Of a stretch of 64,000 nucleotides of DNA, positions 8,916-17,459 are shown one piece after another. A model generated the notes under the pieces. That model did no database searches. It saw only the letters and a program-made list of their open reading frames with translations, and was not told the origin of the DNA. Source of the DNA: Mesorhizobium mediterraneum (GTDB lineage: Bacteria; Pseudomonadota; Alphaproteobacteria; Rhizobiales; Rhizobiaceae); assembly GCF_002284565.1 (NCBI RefSeq), contig NZ_NPKI01000046.1, forward strand, positions 310,001-374,000. Direction: 5' to 3'. The translations under genes and the position numbers were made by a program. Within the stretch, counting starts at the first letter, position 1. Each line of letters opens with the position of its first letter.

Positions 8916-10090
8916 TGCGACAGGCAATTCTCGCGCTGAACGCCGGCTCCTCCAGCATCAAGTTCGGACTATACGACCTTGAACCCTCTGGGGAACTGCA
9001 ACTCGTCTCGCGTGGTGCGCTGGATCTCGGCGACGCACCGAGGCTCAGCGCAAAGGCGGCCGAGGGAACGGTGCAGTGTGATCGGCCGCTTGCGGGAGAC
9101 GCGCGCAATGCCGGCATCGGCGCGTTGCTCGACTGGATCGAGAGCGAGCTTGGCGGGCGGAAACTAATCTCCGCCGGCCACCGCATCGTGCATGGCGGGC
9201 GCGAATTCGTCGAACCCGTCCGTCTGACGCCTGAGGTGATCGACGCCTTGGACAGGCTGACGCCGCTTGCGCCGCTGCACCAGCCTCGCAGTCTCGCGCC
9301 GATCCGCACGCTTGCCGCGCTGCGGCCGGACCTGCCGCAGGTCGGATGTTTCGACACAGCTTTCCATCAGACGATCGATCCGATCGTGAGCCGCTTCGCG
9401 CTGCCGCGCAAATACGATGCGGAAGGGATCCGCCGCTACGGGTTTCATGGGCTTTCCTACGAATACATCGCCGGGCGGCTCAAGGAGATATCGCCCGCTC
9501 TTGCAGCGAAGCGGACGATCGTTGCCCATCTCGGCAGCGGAGCGAGCCTATGTGCCATGCACGACGGAAGAAGCGTCGATACGACGATGGGCTTTTCCGC
9601 GCTCGACGGCCTGGTCATGGGCACACGCTGCGGCGCCATCGATCCGGGCGTGCTCTTGTACTTCGTCCTGGAAAGAGGCATTGCGGCGGAGGCTCTGCAG
9701 CACATGCTCTATGAGGAATCCGGGCTGCTCGGAATATCCGGCATCTCAGGTGACATGCGCACGCTGGAAGCGAGCGACGACCCCCACGCGCGCGAAGCGG
9801 TGAGCCTTTTTGCGTTCCGGGCCGCAAGGGAGGCCGCCGCGCTCGCCAACACTTTGGGCGGCCTCGAATGCCTCGTGTTCACCGCCGGCATTGGCGAGCG
9901 CTCGGCGCCGGTCCGCAAAGCAATATGCGAAAGGCTCCATTGGCTTGGCGTGGCGATCGACGAGCCATCCAATGCCTCGCATGCCGGGATCATAAGCCGG
10001 CCGGACAGCAAGGTCGAAATACGCGTCGTCGCGACCGACGAGGAGAGCATCATTGCCCGCCACACGCGGGTGCAAGGGAATGCTCGATAA
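8915..10090 (+). CDS. ackA: Acetate kinase
   Basis: The 391-residue protein has the acetate kinase signature NAGSSSIK at residues 9-16, and the family region YGFHGLSYEYIA near 177. The C-terminal nucleotide-binding part is complete (FTAGIGE). It interconverts acetyl phosphate plus ADP with acetate plus ATP. The ATG at 8915 shares its first base with the phosphoketolase stop, which indicates translational coupling. No phosphotransacetylase gene is nearby, so the acetyl phosphate most likely comes from Xfp. The enzyme is cytoplasmic. Confidence 0.96.
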   Translation: MRQAILALNAGSSSIKFGLYDLEPSGELQLVSRGALDLGDAPRLSAKAAEGTVQCDRPLAGDARNAGIGALLDWIESELGGRKLISAGHRIVHGGREFVEPVRLTPEVIDALDRLTPLAPLHQPRSLAPIRTLAALRPDLPQVGCFDTAFHQTIDPIVSRFALPRKYDAEGIRRYGFHGLSYEYIAGRLKEISPALAAKRTIVAHLGSGASLCAMHDGRSVDTTMGFSALDGLVMGTRCGAIDPGVLLYFVLERGIAAEALQHMLYEESGLLGISGISGDMRTLEASDDPHAREAVSLFAFRAAREAAALANTLGGLECLVFTAGIGERSAPVRKAICERLHWLGVAIDEPSNASHAGIISRPDSKVEIRVVATDEESIIARHTRVQGNAR

Positions 10091-10175
10091 CGCAATCAAC
10101 GGCACGGTTTCCAACGCAAGGAACCCTGCGCGCCCGCGCCCGTTTCCCCATCTGATTACCAAAGGGAGAAATCCA

Positions 10176-10511
10176 ATGGCCGAGACCACCAGTACGGCAG
10201 GCGCCTCAAAGGCGACAACCGAAGCCCAGGAGGCGATGAAGAAGCAGATCGCTGAGCTTCGCCGCGAAATCACCAAAATAAATCGGACCCTTTCCGACCA
10301 AGCCGAGGAGGCACAGGGCTGGTACGATAGCGCGGCCGACCGGGCCTCGCGTGCGGCCCGACAATTGCGCAACCAGGCGCACACCGTGTCTGAGACTGTC
10401 CAGCAGAACCCAGGCACAATCTCTTCGGCGATGGTGCTTGGCGGCGTATTCGGTGTCCTTCTCGGAATTGTGATTGCGAAGAGTTCCGAGCCTGAGCGGC
10501 GGTGGTTCTAG
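10176..10511 (+). CDS. DUF883/YqjD-ElaB-like membrane-anchored protein
   Basis: This 111-residue protein has an amphipathic charged helical part (residues 15-70) and a single C-terminal membrane segment at 82-101 followed by a short Arg-rich tail. That is the YqjD/ElaB plan, whose E. coli members anchor to the inner membrane and bind ribosomes in stationary phase. The ATG at 10176 follows AAGGGAG. It lies 85 bases after acetate kinase on the same strand and could be co-transcribed. The assignment rests on architecture and resemblance; ribosome binding here is inference. Confidence 0.8.
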   Translation: MAETTSTAGASKATTEAQEAMKKQIAELRREITKINRTLSDQAEEAQGWYDSAADRASRAARQLRNQAHTVSETVQQNPGTISSAMVLGGVFGVLLGIVIAKSSEPERRWF

Positions 10512-10544
10512 GGACAGATGACCACCTTGCAGTGCCGAGCCTGG

Positions 10545-11483
10545 CTATCGGCAATCAAGCATGGCTTTTGCGCTATCGGCATCCGTTACGATGACCGTCG
10601 CCAACCCGGCCCCCGCCACAGCTAGAAGAATGGCATGTTTGTGCGTCCCGCCTGAGGCGATGATGCGGCAGGGGATATTGCGGTAGTCTTCGAGCTCCGG
10701 CGAAAGCACCTGGCGGTTGAGAGGGTGGTCCACAGGCTTACCTTCGGCATCGAGATAGCGGCCCAGGAGGTCGCCGACGGCGCCGGCGGCAATGAGATCA
10801 CGCGCATCCGTTCCCTCAGGCAGGCCGTAACGCACTTGCAGCGATTGCCGCGATACGTCCCCCACGCTCAGATAGGAGACATCCACATCATAGGTGCGGG
10901 GGAATATCCTCTGGAACACCGATTGGGAAATGATCGCCTCGCGCGATTGCGGGCTCTCGGCGTAGATCGGCGCCGCGAAATAGCAGCATTGCGCGCCCAG
11001 GACCTGCGCGAAGCCGCGGACGATCTCGAATGTGTTGATCTCCGAGCCGCGCGTCAGTCCGCCCATCATCGACCGAATCTCCATCTGCGGCTCGCTGACC
11101 GCCGTCATGTGCCGCACGGTTTCCCGCAGCGTCGCGCCCCAGCCGACGCCGATGGAGGCAGGCTTGCGGCTTTGGGTCAGCCGGTCCAGATAGGCGGCAG
11201 CACCCTGTCCGATGACCGAGTGCACCAGCCCGGGATCGCCCGGCGTCGGCACCACGACGGCATCCTGCAGGCCGAACCGGCTTCGCAATTCGGCCTCGAG
11301 TTCGATATTGGCGGCAAGCGGCGAGCTGAAGCCTATCCGCACGATCCCTTCCTCAAGTGCTGCGGCGAGAAGCTCGTTGACCCTGCGGCGGGTGAGATGC
11401 ATACGCTCGCCGATCTCAGCCTGCGTCAGACCCTCCACATGATAGAGCCATGCGGCCCTGATCATCAGCTCCTGCTGGTCCAT
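10545..11483 (-). CDS. SorC/DeoR-type sugar-binding transcriptional regulator
   Basis: The 312-residue product has an N-terminal helix-turn-helix (about 19-50, LTQAEIGERMHLTRRRVNEL) and a C-terminal sugar-phosphate-sensing domain (GVGWGATLRE near 127, GDLLGRYLDAEG near 246). GGAGGAAAGCGC before the ATG at 11483 supports the start. The gene is divergent from the ABC importer operon at 11852. An inverted repeat at 11518-11551, just upstream of its start, is a plausible operator. It probably controls that operon in response to a sugar phosphate released by the imported compound. Confidence 0.92.
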   Translation of the reverse strand: MDQQELMIRAAWLYHVEGLTQAEIGERMHLTRRRVNELLAAALEEGIVRIGFSSPLAANIELEAELRSRFGLQDAVVVPTPGDPGLVHSVIGQGAAAYLDRLTQSRKPASIGVGWGATLRETVRHMTAVSEPQMEIRSMMGGLTRGSEINTFEIVRGFAQVLGAQCCYFAAPIYAESPQSREAIISQSVFQRIFPRTYDVDVSYLSVGDVSRQSLQVRYGLPEGTDARDLIAAGAVGDLLGRYLDAEGKPVDHPLNRQVLSPELEDYRNIPCRIIASGGTHKHAILLAVAGAGLATVIVTDADSAKAMLDCR

Positions 11484-11851
11484 GCGCTTTCCTCCCCCCA
11501 TGCCGTGGCCGCTTTCAGTTACAAACGTCACACTGGTGTAGCATTTGTAACCTACGAATCCCGGCGATCTGTTTCCGGCTGACTGGCCGATGTCAGCAAG
11601 GAAGTCATGGCCGTTTAGCCGGATAGCAGATTCAACAAGAATAGATCAACATGGATAAATGCTCTAGGCATGGGCAGGATACTCCGTGCTTATTTAGAAG
11701 ATAGTTATATTAATACTTTGTGCCTAAATGTGTAATCTGCGGATTGTCACAAATAATTCATCTGTTCATTGCGAAACAGACACAGTGCTGAACATAAAAC
11801 CGGTCGGATTGCTTTGGCCACGACTTGCCATTCCCGCAAAAGGAGATTCCG
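11484..11851. promoter_or_regulatory. Divergent regulatory region between the SorC regulator and the importer operon
   Basis: This 368-base gene-free stretch is clearly AT-rich between about 11620 and 11810, unlike the flanking coding DNA, as expected of promoters. It holds the operator-like inverted repeat listed separately, plus a weaker pair, TTTGTG at 11717-11722 and CACAAA at 11748-11753, nearer the importer gene. I could not fix -35/-10 boxes with confidence. Confidence 0.55.
11518..11551. promoter_or_regulatory. Candidate SorC operator
   Basis: A perfect 8-base inverted repeat, GTTACAAA (11518-11525) and TTTGTAAC (11544-11551), is separated by 18 bases. It lies 35 bases upstream of the regulator start, where autorepression would be expected. 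Confidence 0.5.
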
Positions 11852-13480
11852 ATGTTTTCACTCACTCGGCGCGGCGCGCTTGGTATCCTCGGCGTAACCG
11901 CAGGCAGCATGATGCTGCCGCGCTTTGCGATCGGTCAGGGCGCGCGCCCGTCCGTCACCATCGCCGTGCAGAAGATCACCAACAACAACACGCTCGACAT
12001 ATGGAACGAGCAATCCAATGTGGGCGAGCGGGTGTTTTTCCCCAATTTCTGGGAAGGGCTGATCCTGCGCAACTGGATGGGCAACCAAGGCCCGGTTCCC
12101 GGCCTTGCGACCGAGTGGAAACGGATCGACGATAAGACCGTCGAGCTCAAGCTGCGCCAGGGCGTGAAGTTCCACAATGGCGACGAGCTGACCGCCGATG
12201 ACGTGGTGTTCAGCTTCTCGGCCCAGCGCGTTTTCGGCGACACGCAGCCGGTCGGCGGCAAGACGATCTTCGAGGACGACCACAAACCCGCAACGCCAAA
12301 GGAACTGCCTGCCACGATACCCGGCATCGGCCGCCGGCTGTGGCCCCGGCTCGCCGGCGTCGAGGCGGTGGACAAACACACGGTGCGTTTCCACAACGCG
12401 ACCTCGGATGTGACGCTGGAGGGCCGCCTCTATGCCTTCGGCAGCCAGATCGCCAACCGCCGTGCCTGGGACGAGGCGGCGAACTATGTCGACTGGGCGC
12501 GCAAGCCGGTCACCACCGGCCCCTATTCGGTCGGCGAGTTCAAGCCGGACGTGTCGCTTACTCTCGTGGCCTTCGACGACTATTGGGGCGGTCGCCCGCC
12601 ACTCGAGCAGATCCGTTTTGTCGAGGTTCCGGAGGTCGCCTCGCGCGTCAACGGGCTTCTGTCTGGCGAGTATGATTTTGCCTGTGACCTGCCGCCCGAC
12701 CAGATTCCCGCTGTTCAGGGCGCCCCCGGCTTCGAGGTGCAGGGCTCGACGATCCTCAATCACAGGGTTTCGGTGTTCAACACCCAGAATCCGATACTCG
12801 AAAACCCGCTGGTGCGCCGCGCCATGACCCATTCCATCGACCGCCAGGCGATCATTGAAGCGCTATGGGCAGGCCAGACGACGATTCCGGCCGGGCTACA
12901 GTTCCCCTTCTATGACGAGATGTTCGTGCAGGGCTGGAAGGTGCCGGATTATAACCCCGATCTGGCGCGCGAGCTGCTGAAGCAGGCCAATTACAAGGGC
13001 GACGCGATCCCGTTCCGGCTCCTCGACAATTACTACACGAACCAGACTGCGAACGGCCAGATCATGGTCGAGATGTGGAACCAGGTCGGCCTCAACGTGC
13101 AGATCGAGATGAAGGAAAACTGGGCACAGATCCACGACCCGGCCGGCGTGAAAGGCGTGCGCGACTGGTCAGCCGGATGCGCTTTCAACGATCCTGTTGG
13201 CGGCATCGTCAACCAGTACGGCCCGAATGGTGAAGTCCAGCAGAAGAAGGATTGGACCAATGCCGAGGCCAATCAGATGGCCGCGATCCTGGAAACCGGC
13301 ACCGACCACGCCGCCCGCAAGAAGGCCTTCGCCCGCATGCTGGAAATCTGCGAGCGGGAGGATCCGGTCTATCAGATCCTTCACCAGAATGCGGTGTTCA
13401 CCGGTATGAAGTCATCGCTGAAGTGGAAGGCCGCCCCCGCCTTCGCCATGGATTTCCGCTCCACCAACTGGGCAAGCTGA
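11852..13480 (+). CDS. ABC transporter solute-binding protein, family 5 (Dpp/Opp type)
   Basis: The 542-residue size is typical of family 5 periplasmic binding proteins for peptides, opines and some glycosides. The N-terminus has a twin-arginine pattern (LTRRGALGILGV, then an ATAG-type hydrophobic core and cleavage near FAIGQG), so export by Tat in the folded state is likely. The family region LRQGVKFHNGDELTADDV is at about residues 101-118. AAAGGAG precedes the ATG at 11852. It is the first gene of an eight-gene operon with two ATPases, two permeases, a phosphodiesterase, an isomerase and a ThuA protein. A terminator-like hairpin follows it. Confidence 0.94.
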   Translation: MFSLTRRGALGILGVTAGSMMLPRFAIGQGARPSVTIAVQKITNNNTLDIWNEQSNVGERVFFPNFWEGLILRNWMGNQGPVPGLATEWKRIDDKTVELKLRQGVKFHNGDELTADDVVFSFSAQRVFGDTQPVGGKTIFEDDHKPATPKELPATIPGIGRRLWPRLAGVEAVDKHTVRFHNATSDVTLEGRLYAFGSQIANRRAWDEAANYVDWARKPVTTGPYSVGEFKPDVSLTLVAFDDYWGGRPPLEQIRFVEVPEVASRVNGLLSGEYDFACDLPPDQIPAVQGAPGFEVQGSTILNHRVSVFNTQNPILENPLVRRAMTHSIDRQAIIEALWAGQTTIPAGLQFPFYDEMFVQGWKVPDYNPDLARELLKQANYKGDAIPFRLLDNYYTNQTANGQIMVEMWNQVGLNVQIEMKENWAQIHDPAGVKGVRDWSAGCAFNDPVGGIVNQYGPNGEVQQKKDWTNAEANQMAAILETGTDHAARKKAFARMLEICEREDPVYQILHQNAVFTGMKSSLKWKAAPAFAMDFRSTNWAS

Positions 13481-13497
13481 CCAGCAGCCACGAACCG

Positions 13498-13535
13498 GCT
13501 CCGGCAGGGAAACGCCCGCCGGAGCTTTTTCTTTT
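13498..13535 (+). terminator. Hairpin with T-run after the binding-protein gene
   Basis: A perfect 8-base stem (GCTCCGGC 13498-13505, GCCGGAGC 13518-13525) is followed by TTTTTCTTTT. Its place between the binding protein and the ATPases suggests partial termination or 3'-end protection, which would keep the binding protein more abundant than the membrane complex. Confidence 0.75.
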
Positions 13536-13569
13536 CACGATGTCCTTCGGGCGGACGGAGCGGAAGCGG

Positions 13570-14589
13570 ATGGCGATGACAGCTGCAACGGCCAATCTGG
13601 TGGAACTGCGCAACCTGAAAGTCGCCTTCGACGGCGTTCAGGTGCTGCACGGCATCGATCTCGATGTCGCACGCGGTGAGGCGCTCGGCCTCGTCGGGGA
13701 ATCAGGATGCGGCAAGTCAGTGACATGGCTGGCGGCGCTCGGCCTGTTGCCCGGCAAGGCAAGCGTGACCGGCTCCGTGCGCCTCGAGGGACGCGAGCTA
13801 TGCGGCAGCCCGCGCAGCACGTTGGAGCAGGTGCGGGGCGGGCGGATTGCCATGATCTTCCAGGATCCGTCGAGCTCGCTCAACCCGGTCCTGTCGATCG
13901 GCCGCCAGATCACCGAGGCGCTGGCCATTCATCGGGGGCTACGGGGCGAGGCAGCGAAGACCGAGGCGCTGAGGCTGATGGACATGGTCGGCATCCCCGA
14001 TGCCCGCCGCCGCTTCGATCTCTACACACATGAATTTTCCGGCGGACAATGCCAGCGCCTGATGATCGCCATGGCGCTGGCGGGTAAACCGGACCTGTTG
14101 ATCGCGGACGAGCCGACCACCGCGCTCGATGCGACCATCCAGGCCCAGATACTCGATCTCCTGATCCGGCTGCAGGCCGAAACCGGCATGGCGCTGGTGT
14201 TCATCAGCCATGATCTCGGCGCGGTGTCGCAGGTCTGCGAACGCGTTTGCGTGATGTATGCGGGCCGCATCGTCGAGGAGGGTTCGGTCGCGCAGCTGTT
14301 TTCCAGCCCTCGCCATCCTTATACACGCGGCCTGTTCGACGCGATCCCGCGCATCGACGGTCCTCGAAAACGGCTGATCCCGATACCGGGCACGGTGCCG
14401 AACCCGAAAACGCTGCCGCAGGGCTGTGCCTTCGCGCCGCGCTGCTCGCGCACCACCGCTTTCTGCGAGACGTCGCCGCCCTCCCTCCTGCCGCAAAAGG
14501 ACGGCCGCAAGCTCGCCTGCGCGCACCCGATCGAACTTGCGGTAGCCGGCAAGGCCGAACGCAAAGTCCCCGAAGATCTGCTGCAATGA
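13570..14589 (+). CDS. ABC transporter ATPase, DppD/OppD type
   Basis: The 339-residue ATPase has Walker A GESGCGKS at 43-50, signature FSGGQCQR at 156-163 and Walker B LLIADEP at 176-182. A Cys-containing C-terminal extension of the oligopeptide type follows (GCAFAPRCSR). Three in-frame starts are possible (13540, 13570, 13576). I took 13570 because purine-rich GGACGGAG lies upstream at a reasonable distance. The signature Cys before QR (GGQCQR rather than GGQRQR) is a common variant. The last four bases overlap the next ATPase (ATGA), so the pair should be made together to power the importer. Confidence 0.93.
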   Translation: MAMTAATANLVELRNLKVAFDGVQVLHGIDLDVARGEALGLVGESGCGKSVTWLAALGLLPGKASVTGSVRLEGRELCGSPRSTLEQVRGGRIAMIFQDPSSSLNPVLSIGRQITEALAIHRGLRGEAAKTEALRLMDMVGIPDARRRFDLYTHEFSGGQCQRLMIAMALAGKPDLLIADEPTTALDATIQAQILDLLIRLQAETGMALVFISHDLGAVSQVCERVCVMYAGRIVEEGSVAQLFSSPRHPYTRGLFDAIPRIDGPRKRLIPIPGTVPNPKTLPQGCAFAPRCSRTTAFCETSPPSLLPQKDGRKLACAHPIELAVAGKAERKVPEDLLQ

Positions 14590-15566
14590 CGCCGCTGATC
14601 GAAGCAAAGGAGCTGGTGCGCATTTACGCGCTCAGGCACGGACCCTTCTCCCGCCCCAGTTTTGTTCGCGCCGTGGAGGATATTTCGCTGTCGGTATTCC
14701 CCGGCGAAACGCTGGGCATCGTGGGGGAGTCCGGCTCCGGAAAGTCGACGCTCGGACGAATGCTGCTCGGCATCGATCCGGCCCAGGGCGGCGAGGTGCG
14801 CTTCGAAGGGCAACCGATGCCGAGGCTTGGCACGCCGGAATGGCGGGCGCTGCGCGCCAAAATGCAGCTTGTCTATCAGGACCCGCTGGCCGCGCTCGAC
14901 CGGCGGCAGACGATCGCGACCCAGATCGGCGAACCGCTGGACATTCATCGCATCGGGCCCAGGGAAAGCCGCGCCGGTCGCGTTGAGGACCTGATGGCGG
15001 CCGTCGGCCTGCGCCCCGACCAGGCCGGCAGCTATCCGCATGAGCTTTCCGGCGGGCAGCGCCAGCGGGCGGTGATCGCGCGGGCGCTGGCCGCCCGGCC
15101 CAAGCTCCTGGTGTGCGACGAGCCGGTCTCCGCGCTTGACGTGTCGATCCAGGCGCAGGTGGTGAACATGTTGAGCGACCTGCAGGAAGAGAACGGCATC
15201 GCCATGATCTTCATCAGCCATGACCTGAAGGTCGTGCGCAACCTGGCCGACCGTGTCGCCGTCATGTATCTCGGCAGGATCGTCGAGGAAGCCTCCTCCG
15301 ACGTGATTTTCCAGTCGCCACGGCATCCCTACACCAAGGCGCTGGTTTCCAGCATGCCGATCCCCGGCAAGAAGCTGGAAGGACGTGTCATCCTCCAGGG
15401 CGAGCCGCCCAATCCGGCCGCACGTCCGTCGGGCTGCGCCTTCCATCCCCGCTGCCCTGTTGCGCGAGACATCTGCCGCACCAGCACGCCGGCGCTGCGC
15501 TCGGTCGAGACGGGGCGTACCGCCGCCTGCCATGTCGTGGCGGACAACGCCGCGATCGCGGCCTGA
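14586..15566 (+). CDS. ABC transporter ATPase, DppF/OppF type
   Basis: The 326-residue protein has Walker A GESGSGKS at 47-54, the signature LSGGQRQR, Walker B LLVCDEP, and the C-terminal Cys-rich oligopeptide-type extension (GCAFHPRCP). The ATG lies within the stop of the preceding ATPase (ATGA overlap). It forms the nucleotide-binding heterodimer with that gene, facing the two permeases encoded downstream. Confidence 0.94.
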   Translation: MTPLIEAKELVRIYALRHGPFSRPSFVRAVEDISLSVFPGETLGIVGESGSGKSTLGRMLLGIDPAQGGEVRFEGQPMPRLGTPEWRALRAKMQLVYQDPLAALDRRQTIATQIGEPLDIHRIGPRESRAGRVEDLMAAVGLRPDQAGSYPHELSGGQRQRAVIARALAARPKLLVCDEPVSALDVSIQAQVVNMLSDLQEENGIAMIFISHDLKVVRNLADRVAVMYLGRIVEEASSDVIFQSPRHPYTKALVSSMPIPGKKLEGRVILQGEPPNPAARPSGCAFHPRCPVARDICRTSTPALRSVETGRTAACHVVADNAAIAA

Positions 15567-15576
15567 TGGAGCCCGC

Positions 15577-16503
15577 ATGATCCGTTTCGTTCTCGTGCGC
15601 GTTATGAGAGCCGTTATCACCATCCTTGCGGTGATGACCTTCGCCTTCGTCGTGCTGCGCATGTCGGGGGACCCGGCCGAGGTGATGCTGGGGCCGGACG
15701 TGCCGCAAAATGTCATCGAGGCGTTCCGCAAGTCGTGGGGTCTCGACCAGCCGCTCTGGATTCAATATTTGGCTTACCTCAAGTCGATCTTCACCGGCGA
15801 TTTCGGCGTGTCGATGCGCGACAAGGCGCCCGCGCTGCAACTGGTGCTGGAGCGCGTGCCGGCCACGCTGCAGCTCACCGTTCCGGCGCTCATCCTGAAG
15901 CTGCTGATCGGAATTCCGGCCGGCGTCTATGCGGCGCTGCACCGACAGAGCTTCGCCGATCGCGGCGTGATCCTGCTGGCGATCCTCGGCTTTACCATCC
16001 CCTCCTTTGTCATGGGCCTGCTGCTGGTGCTGATCTTTTCGGTGACGCTGGGCGTGTTGCCTTCCGGCGGTCAGGAGACATGGGTGCATGGCATCCTGCC
16101 GACGCTCACCATGAGCGTGGGCGGCGTAGGCATACTCGCCCGTTTCTCGCGCAGCGCCATGATCGAGGTGATGGGGCAACCCTATATCCGCACAGCTTCC
16201 GCCAAGGGGCTGAAATGGCGCGACGTGGTGTGGGGCCATGCGCTGCCCAACGCAGCCGTGCCGATCGTGACCATCGTCGGCTTCATGGTCGGCTCGCTGA
16301 TCGCCGGCGCGGTGGTGGTGGAATCGATCTTCTCCTGGCCGGGCATCGGCAGGCTGCTGATTGTCTCGGTCAGCAATCGCGACCTTGCTGTCGTCCAGTG
16401 CATCCTGCTCATCGTCGCGGCCACCATGGTGGTGTCGAACCTCGTCGTCGACCTGCTCTACGGCTGGCTCGACCCGCGCCTGCGCTCGCCCGCGAGCCAT
16501 TGA
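15577..16503 (+). CDS. ABC transporter permease, DppB type
   Basis: The 308-residue protein has six hydrophobic segments and the usual DppB N-terminus (MIRFVLVRVMRAVITI). The inner-membrane signature is present (TASAKGLKWRDVVWGHALPN, near residues 205-224), with the EAA-loop Gly that contacts the ATPase. The start at 15577 lies 10 bases after the preceding stop. It forms the channel with the following permease. Confidence 0.94.
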   Translation: MIRFVLVRVMRAVITILAVMTFAFVVLRMSGDPAEVMLGPDVPQNVIEAFRKSWGLDQPLWIQYLAYLKSIFTGDFGVSMRDKAPALQLVLERVPATLQLTVPALILKLLIGIPAGVYAALHRQSFADRGVILLAILGFTIPSFVMGLLLVLIFSVTLGVLPSGGQETWVHGILPTLTMSVGGVGILARFSRSAMIEVMGQPYIRTASAKGLKWRDVVWGHALPNAAVPIVTIVGFMVGSLIAGAVVVESIFSWPGIGRLLIVSVSNRDLAVVQCILLIVAATMVVSNLVVDLLYGWLDPRLRSPASH

Positions 16504-16514
16504 GGAGAACCGGC

Positions 16515-17396
16515 ATGGCTTCGATCTATCCGGCGACCACACAGCCAAACGCGAGGCAAAGGGCTGGTTTCCTGTCGTCCATTCGCCGCAACCTGCCGCT
16601 GAGCGTCGGTCTCGGAATCCTGTGGCTGGTCGCCATGGTGCTGGTTGCCATATTTGCCGACCGCATCCGCCCCTATGGGATCACGCAGATGGATCTCACC
16701 AGCCGGCTTGCGCCCCCCGGCATGCTGAAGCACTTGCTGGGCACCGACGAGCTGGGCCGCGACGTGCTTTCGCGCCTCATCCAGTCGATCCGCCTTTCGC
16801 TCGTCATCGCCTTCGGGGCGACGCTCCTCTCGGCCGTGTTCGGCACGGCGCTCGGCTTCGCCGCCGCGCAGTTTCGCGGTTTGGTCGAGCATCTGGTGCT
16901 GGCGCTGGCCGACTTCCAGGCGGCCCTGCCGTTTCTCATCATGTCGCTGGCGGTGCTGGCGTTCTTCGGCTCCTCCATGGTGCTGCTGGTCTGCCTGATG
17001 GGTTTTTACGGCTGGGAGCGCTATGCGCGCATCGCGCGCGGTCTCGCGATCTCGGCGGGCGCGCAGGGCTATGCGGCCTCGGTGGTGCAGCTCGGCGCTA
17101 CGCCGGCGCGGGTTTACCTGCGCCACATCCTGCCCAACGTCGCCTCGACGCTGATCGTTTCGATGACGCTGACCTTTCCCGAGATCATCCTGATGGAAAG
17201 CGGGCTGTCCTTCCTCGGCCTTGGCGTCCAGCCGCCGGCGACCAGCCTCGGCAATATGGTCGGCTTCGGCCGCGAATATCTGACCCGCGCGCCGTGGATC
17301 ATGCTGGCGCCGGCCGCCGTCATCATGCTCACCACGCTGTCCATCTCGCTGGTTGGAGACTGGCTGCGCGACAGGCTCGATCCCACGGTGCGGTGA
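16515..17396 (+). CDS. ABC transporter permease, DppC type
   Basis: The 293-residue protein has a cytoplasmic N-terminus, a membrane segment near 29-50, the DppC motif LGTDELGRDVLSR at about 74-86, and the permease domain to the end. GAGGAG precedes the ATG at 16515, 11 bases after the preceding stop. It is the second channel subunit of the importer. Confidence 0.94.
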   Translation: MASIYPATTQPNARQRAGFLSSIRRNLPLSVGLGILWLVAMVLVAIFADRIRPYGITQMDLTSRLAPPGMLKHLLGTDELGRDVLSRLIQSIRLSLVIAFGATLLSAVFGTALGFAAAQFRGLVEHLVLALADFQAALPFLIMSLAVLAFFGSSMVLLVCLMGFYGWERYARIARGLAISAGAQGYAASVVQLGATPARVYLRHILPNVASTLIVSMTLTFPEIILMESGLSFLGLGVQPPATSLGNMVGFGREYLTRAPWIMLAPAAVIMLTTLSISLVGDWLRDRLDPTVR

Positions 17397-17423
17397 GATG
17401 TCGATCAGTTCTAGGAGACTTCC

Positions 17424-17459
17424 ATGACTTTGATCACTGGCATGACTTTGATCACCGGC
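17424..17459 (+). repeat. 18-bp tandem duplication of a start codon region
   Basis: Two 18-base units (17424-17441, 17442-17459) differ at one position, and each encodes MTLITG. The duplicated unit contains the initiation codon. The second Met is where homologous phosphodiesterases would be expected to start. Confidence 0.92.
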
